Shown: in pieces, positions 1 through 28,731 of the stretch
How positions within the stretch are numbered: position 1 is the stretch's first letter
Layout: each line of letters opens with the position of its first letter
Assembly: GCF_000002075.1 (NCBI RefSeq)
Contig: NW_004797393.1
Location: 1,113,100 to 1,177,099, forward strand
DNA: 64,000 bases
Source of the DNA: Aplysia californica
Lineage: Eukaryota; Mollusca; Gastropoda; Aplysiida; Aplysiidae
Direction: 5' to 3'
Program-made: the position numbers and the translations under genes
Notes under the pieces: model-generated
Told to the model about the DNA's origin: nothing
Seen by the model: the letters and a program-made list of their open reading frames with translations, nothing else
Database searches by the model: none

Positions 1-176
1 GGGGGGGAGCTGTGATGTGAGCTCAAATACATGTGCATGTACTTCAAGTACATTTTTGTGGACACTGTACAGGAGAGGTGACTGCGGTGTAGTATCCCTC
101 GTCAGAGACCGTGTCTCCAAGTGATTTAAATCTATAGCCTACTTGGGTGGTACATAGGCTACGTGGTATGTTCCGT

Positions 177-230
177 TAGCTCAGTTGGTCTCATGCTGGA
201 CTACAGAGCGGATGGACCTGGTCCGAATCC
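177..230 (+). repeat. tRNA-like SINE head or tRNA pseudogene
   Basis: The sequence has a perfect pol III A box (TAGCTCAGTTGG, 177-188) and a near-match B box (GGTCCGAATCC, 220-230) at tRNA spacing. No convincing 7-bp acceptor stem can be formed from the flanks. It is therefore best read as the head of a tRNA-derived SINE or a decayed tRNA copy. A 10-bp perfect stem (CACGGCTTAC/GTAAGCCGTG) lies downstream near 351-374. Confidence 0.5.
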
Positions 231-660
231 TTGACTAAAAAACGTTTTTATTAAACTCTTGTGTTTTCACGACTCTTAACTTTAATCCGTTTGAGTTGGT
301 CCTATCGGAGACGGACGAAGTTCATGGTACGTCTGGTTTATACAATAGGGCCACGGCTTACTAGGTAAGCCGTGAATAGGGCGGCAGGCCCTATTTTCCT
401 TACTCCTACACACTTATCTTAAATAACCAAAGAAGAGAAATGCGCGTCGCAATACATGTGTCTTGACGAATGAGCCGAAAAATGGAGATCAGGTGCAAAG
501 TAAGTAGCCTACGATGAAGCAGGACTTGTCTCAGCGAGGATTTCAAAAGGGAGACAACGACAGTTCCGACATAGCCCGAGGTCAGCAATGGATTACAGTT
601 CTTTACAGCCGGAACAAAGAGGTTGTTAAATCAAATATTCTCAAATGCTGAAGAGTCTTT

Positions 661-712
661 GATTAAATCAGAGAGGGTTTACAGTAATATTACTGTAAAC
701 TCTCTGATTAAA
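661..712. repeat. Long near-perfect palindrome
   Basis: Two arms of about 25 bp (ATTAAATCAGAGAG and TTTACAGTAAT, with their complements) meet at a central AATATT and differ only by two extra G residues in the left arm. As DNA or RNA it would form a long hairpin. It could be a minimal fold-back transposon. No flanking duplication was recognised. Confidence 0.6.
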
Positions 713-939
713 TATATGTACACGAAGCACTCTTTATAGATCTAACCTTTTTGAGTCGGAGCCGCCAGCGTGGTATAGGCACCAAGACTCCAGTTCCAGT
801 CCTGAGTAGCCTAGGCCTACGCTCAAGCTCCTTTCCTACGCATCATCTTGCTTGCTGCACACATACGGGGGTGTCATGTCCTTCCTTTTACCAAACATTG
901 ATTTTCTAGTTTTATCACCGTTTCCCACCACTTCACACA

Positions 940-1139
940 CAATGGATAGACTAAGGGAAGCTGGTGTTTCTAGAGGGTCGGGGAGAGACAGCAACCTGCG
1001 TGGAAAAGTCAGAAGAATATCCAACCAGCTGTTAACTGGCACGATCAGCAGGAAGACCCTTTCATGGATCCTGGAGAGGAGGGGGGAGCAGCTGTGGCAT
1101 TTGACCGTCTGCAATGATGCCTATTCTCCAACCAAGTAA
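940..1139 (+). mobile_element. LINE fragment: C-terminal tail downstream of RNase H
   Basis: The + strand frame contains a stretch reading RRISNQLLTGTISRKTL, followed by a GEQLW motif. It resembles the region just after the RNase H domain in the antisense LINE at 6440-7095 (VSNQIMMETVSRQTL then GEQRW). It is a short 3' remnant of the same or a related RNase H-bearing LINE. No RT domain is present nearby. Confidence 0.5.
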
Positions 1140-1957
<818 letters not shown>

Positions 1958-2414
1958 TTTACGATATTCAAATGTCTGAATCGAAATAGTCTAGATCTAG
2001 AACTTACTAGAAGCGAGGATTCGCAGAGGTTCGTTTTCGCGTTTCCTCCTTTTCACGGGACCATAAATTTGTGTCCATAAACATTAGATCTATTATTTTC
2101 TACTGGGTGTACTGTTAGGAGCAGCATTCAAAATTTTCAGCATTTCCGCGCACAACAAAGAAGGAAGACAAGATTTATGGACGAATAATATGTAATTCTC
2201 AGGTATTGGGGCACTCTGTGGTACTTTAATGCTTTCAGCATAATATGGGATTACTGATTTTTTTTAGAGAATGAGTTCTGGTTTAACCTACCCAGGATAG
2301 ATCGGTTTAGTACCAATATGTATGATGTAGAAGCCCTAGTGCTCACACTTCCTTCCACTGTTCCGTTCATCACTCATTCATCTTTTTCTTTAATTCTTTT
2401 ACTTTTTTGTCTAA

Positions 2415-2915
2415 GGAAGAGGCTAGCCGTACTTATTCTTAATATGATGGCTAGACTGACCATTTACAAAAAATAGGGCTACTGAATTGTAAATATACAT
2501 TTTTAGTGTGCAGTACCTAAAGTATTTGTATTTGAGACGAAACCAGGTACCTTAATGACAGGGCATGTATTTTAAACCTCCTGTTTTCTAATGTTAATAG
2601 GGCCTAAGATAAGTACGGCTAGACTGGCAGTCTAGCCGTACTTAAGGACGGCTAGACTGTCAGGCTAGCCGTACTTAATATTGATGGTTGAATTGTAAAT
2701 GAAATTTTTAGTTCACAATGCCTAAAGTATTTGTATTTCAGACAAAACCAAAAGGTGCCTTACTGACTTGCATGTATTTGAACCTGAATAATTACTAGAT
2801 CTAGATCTAGATTCTAGATCTAATGAGACCTGTGTACTTAACAGTTGGGCCAAACCTAGATCTAAGTACGGCTAGACTGGCAGTCTAGCCGTACTTAAGT
2901 ACGGCTAGCCACTTC
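2415..2915 (-). mobile_element. Palindrome-array fold-back element, copy 1
   Basis: This is the reverse complement of the element at 41940-42550. The ends read GGAAGAGGCTAGCC at the left and GGCTAGCCACTTC at the right, so the element has inverted termini of the form GAAGWGGCTAGCCGTACTT. Inside are several palindromic units built on AAGTACGGCTAGACTG and its complement, near 2609-2680 and 2863-2905. The spacer shared with the other copies contains CTAAAGTATTTGTATTT. No coding capacity is seen, so it is non-autonomous. Confidence 0.75.
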
Positions 2916-3053
2916 GTAGATCTAATCTAGATCTAGTCTCTAGATCTCTAGATCTAGATTCTAGATCTAGTTTTTCATCTCTAGTTCTAGATTATCTGGA
3001 AATCTAGATCTAGATCTAGATCTAGATATCTAGATCTAGATCTAGATCTAGTA
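2916..3053. repeat. TCTAGA/AGATCT self-complementary simple repeat
   Basis: Runs of alternating TCTAGA and AGATCT hexamers, each of which is its own reverse complement, so the whole tract is palindromic on several registers. Smaller patches occur at 2795-2830, 3439-3458, 3592-3616, 3700-3740, 3815-3842, 5325-5395 and 43672-43735. Confidence 0.85.
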
Positions 3054-3059
3054 GACCTG

Positions 3060-3262
3060 CATGTTTGACGACAATCGTCTGAAATCCGACAATCGCGAAC
3101 CGGCCGATGCTTTCGCTAGGCCCGCCTGTATCAGTCAATGTGCGTATTGCGAGGTCTGGCCGACTGCCAGCAACCCTTTTTTTTCGCGTCGGCTTCGTCG
3201 GCACTTTCGTTTTCGTGTCGACCGCTGACGCGCGCACCGCTGACTGCCGACGTCGGCGTTTC
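3060..3262. promoter_or_regulatory. CpG-rich block, possible promoter upstream of EZH2
   Basis: This stretch is dense in CG dinucleotides (for example GACGCGCGCACCG), while the surrounding 6 kb is AT-rich and CG-poor. It contains the hairpin TTCCGACA/TGTCGGAA near 3259-3278. It lies about 3 kb upstream of the first recognised EZH2 splice acceptor, where a non-coding first exon is expected. No TATA box or clear donor was identified, so the promoter role is a guess. Confidence 0.25.
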
Positions 3263-4106
3263 CGACATAATTGTCGGAACCTAAGTAGAAATGCAAATAC
3301 GAAAAAGGACGACAACATAAATTATCTACTTTCAGTTTCGTGCTCGAGCGGCCGTTTTGAATTTCGTTTGTTGACTAATTCAATTGTTCAGATCGTGTGG
3401 ATTCATTCAAGTCTGACTCTCCTAGTTCTAATAGAATCTAGATCTAGATCTAGATTTATATAGATCATTACAGACCTCAATGGAGGATTCATATTCCAAT
3501 TCTATTGTGTCAAACCCTATCATAGGTTGTGCTGTAATATTAATATTGGTAAAAATAAGCATTTCATCAGGTGCGTGAATTATTTATTTATTTAGATCTA
3601 GATTAGATCTAGAATCTAGACTCAGCGGAGTCCCTCTGTTCGGAATCGGATGCGGATTTCTAGTTCAAGGCCTATTCCTATTCACTTGTTCTACAAGATG
3701 TTGATCTAGATCTATCTAGATTTATTTAGATTACTAGATCTATATATGGAGTATTCATATTCCAATTCTATTGTGTTATTGTATCAAACCCAAAAGCAAT
3801 GTAGATGTAAGCCATATAGATCTAGATTTAGATCTAGATCTATATGCTCCTTGTTTGTTTTGAAGTGTGGTTTTTTAATTTAAAATTTTTTTTTCATTTA
3901 GGACTTGTTTTGGCCTTTTTACACGAGGCCCGTTGCAGGTTCTTTTTGGAGGTAGGGTTAGGGTTAGGTCTCTTCTTTTTTGTGTTTGTTGGGGTGGTCG
4001 CTCGTTACTCGGATAGTCCTTCCTTATGACACCCACAAAGGCTTTTGGGGGGGGGGGGGGGGGGGTGCGAAATTTTCAGACAATCTGGTTGAGGCTCACA
4101 TGCAGG

Positions 4107-4283
4107 TCTAATCTAGATTAAAATCTAGACCTAGACCTACTACTACTAGTCTAAATTTAGATCTAGATCCAGAATCTAATAATCTAGATCTAGATCTAGA
4201 CTCTAGATATCTAGATCTAGAATCTCTAGAGTCCAGATCTAGATCTTCTACTTCTAGATCTAGAATCTAGATCTAGATCTATT
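4107..4283. repeat. TCTAGA/AGATCT simple repeat
   Basis: Second dense block of the same self-complementary hexamer repeat as at 2916-3053, with single-base interruptions. A run of about 20 G lies shortly before it, at about 4046-4066. Confidence 0.8.
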
Positions 4284-4363
4284 TCAAAGGGCGTTGTTCA
4301 ACCTATCCTATGGCCCATGCGGGCTTTCAGATTTGCACACACTGAAATAACTAGACTCTAGAT

Positions 4364-5287
4364 CTACTTAAGAATGTGGGTCCTGTTTGGGGATACTAGT
4401 AGTGTTTTGACTGCACCGACGATTACTTCTGGTTCTAAACGACTACTTTTTGATGCGCGAGCCGAATGGAGAGATTTCCTATCAAGCCTAATTGCAAAAC
4501 ATCAAATTATGGTCAAATTCAGGGGGGGCATGAAACCCCATGTTTTTGTTTGGACAGGGAGCAAGCCCCCGTGATATCCCCCCTTTGCCTTGTTTAAAAC
4601 AAGTGAAATTTTACTGCTCATTTTGTAGGTAAGGTCTACTGACAAAACGTCAATACCGACTATTTAAATCAATATCGATATCCAGTAATATGTGTGGATG
4701 CTGCCAATTCTAAAGAACATGAAGCTGCAGCGAGCACTTACCACACCTCTGTGATTGGCCCAAATATAGAGGACGTATTTCCACTGTCTATTTTTGTCGT
4801 CTTCCGGGGTTTCTCCCAAGATTCTTGGATTTCCCTCGACAGTAGCTGTTGACTAGATCTTGCCGTGTTTGTTTTTGCTTTTTTTGTAGGCCCTATTTAT
4901 TTATGTTATCTATTTTTAAACAACCTCAGCAATTCTCGTCTTTCCATCAATTTACCTTCTCCTCAAAGTTGTACACACGCACAAGTGCATGTAACGCGCA
5001 CACACACACACATAAACATGCGCACACACACGCACACACACACATACGCACAAGCGCACACACTGCCCAAGCAGTCAGCGATGAAACCTAGACGTGGCCC
5101 ATTGTGCGCTAAGCGGCAAAGCGGGCTCGCCACGGTGATCTCTAGTCAACTGGCGAGGGAAGCCCTTGAAGACAATAAAAATAGATGGCTGAAATACATT
5201 ATATATTTGGGCCAATCACAGAGATGTGCTAGGTGCTCGCTGCAGCTTCATGTAGTCTAAACAGACAGGACCCACATTCTTAAGTAG
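4364..5287. mobile_element. Fold-back element with interrupted long inverted repeats
   Basis: The outer arms CTACTTAAGAATGTGGGTCC (4364-4383) and its complement (ending 5287) flank the element. A second arm pair (GAAGCTGCAGCGAGCAC at 4721 and its complement near 5232-5248, continuing through GATTGGCCCAAATATA) lies inside. On the left, about 330 bp separate the two arm segments; on the right they are nearly adjacent. This suggests a later insertion into the left arm. The loop includes an (AC)n tract at about 4998-5056. No transposase is seen. Confidence 0.6.
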
Positions 5288-5400
5288 TACCATTACTACC
5301 ATTAGTATAATTAGGCCTAAAACTAGAATCTAGAGATCTAGATCTAATTATGGGTCTAGGTATTGTAGGCAAGCAGATCTAGATCTCTAGATCTAGGTGT

Positions 5401-6066
5401 AGGCCTAGCCTAGTCCTAGCCTTCTACCCTTTAATAGACAATGACATTGACATGAATGATGTCTGTGTATGCATGAATACATATTAAAAAAATAGTTTTT
5501 AGTATTTTTAGGCATAAGTATAATAGACCTAGTATTAGCCTAAATTTCTTGTATTTTAAGCCTACCTGTAGACTTAAATTACCAATCCCACTGACTCTTG
5601 GCTTTTTGAATGATGGTTTAAATTGTCACATCTAGATTCTAGTAGGTTTTTGAATTGTAATGTGACAAAACTATTCCTTAGTGAGTGGATTTTGTTGGGT
5701 AAATGGAGAATATAATTTAGACCTTAATTAAGTATAATATGATGCTTCATATACTACACTGCAAAATAACATGGCCTACTCAATTACGGTAATATAAATA
5801 TTATCTTGAAATATTTGTCTGTATTTAGTGAAATAGACTTTTCAAACAATTCACCCCCTATTATCAGTTTGAGGACGGAGTGAAACATTAATTTGTGACA
5901 AAATCAAAATCAAGTTTACCTAAAATTAAAAAAGGAGGCTACCTAAAAATATTACAATTATATTGGAGCTTTCCTAGAACATGTATAGATATTTAAGAAA
6001 TGCTAAATGGCGAAGAGCATGAATAAAACTGCCATAAAAATAACCCCCCAATCTGTTTCTTTGCAG
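5401..6066. other. AT-rich sequence ending in the first recognised EZH2 acceptor
   Basis: No repeat family or coding segment recognised. The end (CTGTTTCTTTGCAG, to 6066) is a good 3' splice site. This implies that at least one non-coding EZH2 exon lies further upstream and that this stretch is intronic. Confidence 0.45.
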
Positions 6067-6111
6067 TGATTCATTCATATTCTCTTCAACACGGGATCTA
6101 AGGAATCAAAG
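6067..6111 (+). other. EZH2: EZH2 5' UTR portion of the first coding exon
   Basis: 45 nt lie between the predicted 3' splice site (pyrimidine-rich, TTTGCAG) and the ATG at 6112. The start context is AAAGATGA, with a purine at -3. Other in-frame ATGs follow only well inside the conserved N-terminus, so 6112 is the natural start. Transcript ends cannot be seen from sequence alone. Confidence 0.55.
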
Positions 6112-24399
<18,288 letters not shown>

Positions 24400-24790
24400 C
24401 TCTACAGCAAGCATTTATCTGTTTCTGTGAAGGAGTTGTTTTAGTTTTTCATAAATTTGTTTCACAGGTTTCTGTGTGCCTTTGAAATTTTAAATTTGGT
24501 CTTACTACTACTAGTTATTCATGTTGTCCACTTGTTTCCTTTCTGTACATGTACCATATATATGATCTTGTCACTCAATAGTCACACTGAAGGCTTGTTC
24601 ACTCAGTATACATTGTAAAAATAAAGGTAATTTGTAGCATGTATGAAAAGGTCTTTCCCAAACTTCACTGAGCTGTGGTTGTGCAAATTTTTACAGGCAT
24701 GGTATGATGAGGGTATTGCACCTTACTTGGTCTGAGAAAACTGATCGTTGATTGTTTAGAAACTTGGTTTCATTTTGGGAATAAAAAGTG
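24400..24790 (+). terminator. EZH2: EZH2 3' UTR with candidate poly(A) signals
   Basis: After the TAG at 24397-24399, canonical AATAAA hexamers occur at 24620-24625 and 24780-24785, giving a 3' UTR of roughly 250 or 400 nt. No other gene begins before the MITE at 25012. The actual cleavage site cannot be decided from sequence. Confidence 0.5.
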
Positions 24791-25011
24791 TACTGATAAG
24801 TTTATACAAGAGATCAGATCTTTTCATTTTGTTTTGGTGTCATGTCATGCCTGATCACTGTGTTGTCGCTATAGTGTGTTCTACTGGTGCTGGAGGTTTA
24901 TGTGCTGCTTGGCGTTATCTACAAACTACAACATGCTACCTTAGAATTGATGATCAGACATTTTAAGATGTTTTGAGTGACTAATGCCTTGAGATCAGAA
25001 ACCGAATGTGA

Positions 25012-25455
25012 GACATCTTGGTGAAATCAGGCGCTCGTCAAAATAATGAATATATATAGAAAACAGCATTTTTCAAGCAGTTTGAAAATTTTGATGGAAT
25101 TTTATTTTTTTTCCATTTTTGGCTCAATGCCTTTTATGTCCATTTGAAAATAGGCCTACATTGCTGTCTGGATTTTACTGAAAACTTTGATTACAGAGCA
25201 GAAAATGTAAATTTACATTTTCAGAGGACTCTAACTCTAAAGCTTTGGGAGTCACCAAACTTTGGCGACCTTTTTCTTGATAATTTTACCACTGAGACCA
25301 GGCGACTCCAACCTCCTTCAATCGCACTTATCTCGAATTCTATTGAAGATAATTTGGTAACTTTTTAACTGAAAGCAAGACAAATGATCAAGCTTTAAGA
25401 TGATACCAGTAACTCCATATGCCAAAAAATTGACGAGCGCCCGATTCTACTGCGT
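25012..25455 (+). mobile_element. Long-TIR MITE copy 3 (apparently full length)
   Basis: Left end TGTGAGACATCTTGGTGAAA then CAGGCGCTCGTCAAAAT. The right end is complementary: AAAATTGACGAGCGCCCGAT, then GTTGTGACACA. It is uninterrupted, so it serves as the reference copy. The family has about 38-bp inverted ends and no coding sequence. Confidence 0.8.
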
Positions 25456-25673
25456 TGTGACACAAGTGTTCTATCTGCTCTATCATAATTGTAAGATAAT
25501 TCGGAGTGGTTATCCAGTGGTACTGTGCTTTTAAGATGATGTCAAGGGGACACGGATACAACTTACAAAGTACATTCAAATCTGACCACAAAATTGTCCC
25601 ATCACTATGTTTCCGTGCCTTTATTACTTTATAAATCTTTATAACGATCACACAAGGGGGAAATGGTTGATTT

Positions 25674-25858
25674 GTGGGTGCTCTTCTAGTGTGGTTTGCT
25701 ACTTGTTTCCTATCAACCATCTATCATTCTTGTCTCCCTTTTTTGTGCTTGTTACTCTTTAGTGTCTCCAATCTTTAGCACTTATTTAGATTGAGTTATT
25801 ATATGACCTAATTGTGTTGTTGCAAGTGCCATAAAACTTTTACTTAAACTTAAACTTA
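25674..25858 (+). repeat. SINE family A copy
   Basis: GTGGGTGCTCTTCTAGTGTG, CTATCAACCATCTATCATTC and a tail TTGCAAGTGCCATAAAACTT match the family at 19376 and 57059. A short internal expansion is present near 25785-25800. Confidence 0.7.
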
Positions 25859-26375
25859 AACAAAAAGGAGGAAGGCATGGATTTGAGGCGAGGGGTTGTT
25901 ATCAACTGCAAGGGAGGTACTATTTAACTTTTCTTCAAGTTTGGCATTGGCCAGTTTGTGAGATGTAATGCCCATGCAATACTGCTCCCATGACCACGGA
26001 ATATCTCAGTGATGCTAATCTTCCTTGGGCCTGAGGAATTCTGGGTTTTTTAGCCTTTGTTTTACTCTTGGTCTTACTTGAGTGTACTTTCTGTTCATAT
26101 AATTTTACAAGAGATTGAAAGTGTGTTTTAATTTGGTTGTGGCGCCGATGACTTTTCTCCTTTTTGACCGTTTATCATTAACATCACTGATATCTGCTTG
26201 AGGATTGCCCAATGCCACAAATTAAACGATCACAGAATGGCCATGTGGCCAGAGTCGATGCCACTTAACTTAGAGAGACCAAATTTTTTATGGTAACTTG
26301 GAGGTAGCCTACTTTGTGGAGGCACCGCTTCAGTTGTGAAGATGTTTGTTGTTTTGATATGAAGAGTGAGGACGG

Positions 26376-26590
26376 AAAAGAATCCAAGTCTTAGTTTAAT
26401 TTTAATAGTAAGATTGTTACGGCACTTGCAACACAATAAGGTCATACTCATATAAGTGGAGAAGAATAGACTATGTGTTACAAGAGAGTAATGTACACAA
26501 AAAAGGAGGAGAGATAAGAACGGCAGATGTTTGATAGTACTGATAGTAAAGAAGGAGCAAACCATACCAGGGCACCCACCAACTACCCAC
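26376..26590 (-). repeat. SINE family A copy, inverted
   Basis: In reverse complement it shows TTGTGTTGCAAGTGCCGTAA near its end and GGTGCCCTGGTATGGTTTGC near its start. It has the same layout as the other family A copies. Confidence 0.75.
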
Positions 26591-26689
26591 AATCCAAATC
26601 TGTCGTACATGACCTCCTGTATAGGTTTTCATTTTTGGTCAATACATAAACCTCTTCAGGAGTGTTAATTGACGTGGCGTACTGGCGTC

Positions 26690-26890
26690 AATAGCCTAGT
26701 GGTTAAGCTACCAGACCTGTCATTGTGAGATTGTGGGTTGGGGAGTTCGAGCTTCGGCTCGGTACAACGTTGCGTTCTTGGGGAAAGGTACTTGACAAGA
26801 ATTTCTTACTTCCGCTTGGTCCTTTGGAAGATGGACGTTTTACTTTTGAGGTCCCGCTTCTTAAATAACGTTATAGTGTTGAAAAGTGTA
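26690..26890 (+). repeat. tRNA-derived SINE
   Basis: A tRNA-like head with A box TAGCCTAGTGGTTAAG and a degraded B box GAGTTCGAGCTTC is followed by TTCTTGGGGAAAGGTACTTG, a core shared with the SINE at 61660. The 3' part (GACGTTTTACTTTTGAGGTC) differs from that SINE, so this is a second tRNA-SINE subtype. Confidence 0.65.
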
Positions 26891-27439
26891 TTGTTAAACC
26901 TATACCATTTCACCAGTTTTCACCTCTTAATTGAAAGGAGTCACTTGTAGATTTGTCCTTTCCACTCATCATCCACTTCTTGTTTGTGACATCTGCTTTT
27001 TCAGAGCTGTGGAGAGGTGACATTGTGTCCTTGTGCTTCTCTCTAGAGCTAACTGTTGACACTGTTTGACCTGATTTGTTCAATCAGTATCAGTACTGTA
27101 TTATTAGCTCAAGTGAAGGCATAGTTTCCATATATCTGAGTATGATTATTCCATTCTCATATGGCCAACTGCAAGAAAGGACAGTTAATGAGCTCTGGTG
27201 GCTATAGGGTGAAGTTAAAGAATAACTCCACAAAGTTTTGATAATCTTTCTAAATACTGGTATATATAGATTCTAGTTAATAAAAGAGGGCCTGAAATGG
27301 TTAAATTCCTCGAAATATCATTATCAACTGAAACTCCAAGCAGAAGAAACTTTGTTAGAAGTACAACTTGATTCCAAGAAAAACTTTGAAAAAGGCCGAT
27401 AACTGCCCTAAAGGCATAGGACACTACATTTTTCATTCT

Positions 27440-28731
27440 TGCGGGGAAATAACATATGGAGGCTTACATAACAGTCCGCTTCTCTGAATAGATCTAACCT
27501 ACATTCGACATCCCCTGAGACCTAGCAAGGAGCAGTAAAAGAATTTTTAAAAAGACAAGAAAAAAGAACATTCTAAGTTGCCAGCCGACCCTAAACACTA
27601 ACAGTAACTCTAACACAACAGCAATTGACAGCTGTTTTCACTTTAAAAAGTAGACAGTGGGAAACTGATAGAGGAACAAACTTTAATAAAATGTTCATAG
27701 AACAAGGAAAATTCACAATACATGTGTTCATGATAACAACCATCCTCAAACAAAATGTTTCACATGGGTCACAGGTTCAGTTCACAAGAGTCCACAAGCG
27801 TTACACCTTTGTCACTCACCCTTGCACGTAAACAAAAGAGGCAGTGAAGAACATGCAAACATACTTTCTTCCCATTTCTTTATATTTTTTATTACATGAT
27901 CTTTATCATCTCTCTCACTTTCTCTCTCTCATCTCCCTTCTCTCTCTTTCTCTCTCCCCCTCTCCCTCTCTCTCTCTCTTATACACACACTTTTTAAAAA
28001 CATTTTTGAAACATCTTTTTCATTTTTTCACTTTGCGTATGTACAGGCATATAGTGCATTCATTAATTTTCTTCTCTCTCATTTTTCAATCCTGCAAAAT
28101 ATTGAAACACAGGAAGGTCTACCCAACTAACAGACAAACTCTTGATAGTCATCGCTTAAACTTAAAACAAAGCAACTCAAAAGCATTTCGAGGCAATCAT
28201 GAAAAAGTAGATCATGTACACAATTCCTTATTTTGGCATTGTAAGTCATGGACATGTATCGCTTCCACTCCTTGGACATTTCCAAACTAGGATTTTATTA
28301 ATATAATTCTTTATTTACAGCTAAGACATTACTTTATTATTTAAAACTAAAGTGTATTCTTTTTTCTAAGTGATTGAAAATTAATCCCCTCAGCATTCAC
28401 TGTGAAATAGAACAATCATATTAATAATATTAAAGACACAGTAAAGTTATTTTGAGAACTTTAGTTACACATAGTAGGTACCTACATACTATTTGTCTCC
28501 ATGAAAAGAATAAACTGGGACCAGAAATTTGTTTTTCATTCTACTTCATAAAGATTTATTCAAGTTTTAATAAAGGGCAGTTCTTCATATCACAGTGCCC
28601 TGGATTAAAAATAGGCGTATTTGAACCCCCCCCCCATAAAAAACGATGAGAACAACTCAAAAGTGGAATCCTGAAAATTTATAAAATGGCTGTGTTGCTC
28701 TACAAGGTCCTCCGTGGATTCCACGTAGCTT
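27440..28731 (-). other. Probable 3' UTR or downstream region of the minus-strand gene
   Basis: Non-coding sequence downstream of the stop codon at 28732. Reverse-complement AATAAA signals include 28555-28560, about 170 nt after the stop, and another near 28313. A CT-rich tract lies at 27898-27980. Otherwise nothing was recognised. Confidence 0.4.

Noticed and set aside
177-230. Functional tRNA gene
   Set aside because: A and B boxes are present but no acceptor stem forms.
3952-3970. Telomere-like GGTTAGGGTTAGG
   Set aside because: Only about two and a half units, with a similar short stretch at 48325; too short to mark a telomere or fusion.
4374-4574. Possible first exon of EZH2
   Set aside because: It lies inside a fold-back element arm and its inserted segment and has no clear donor.
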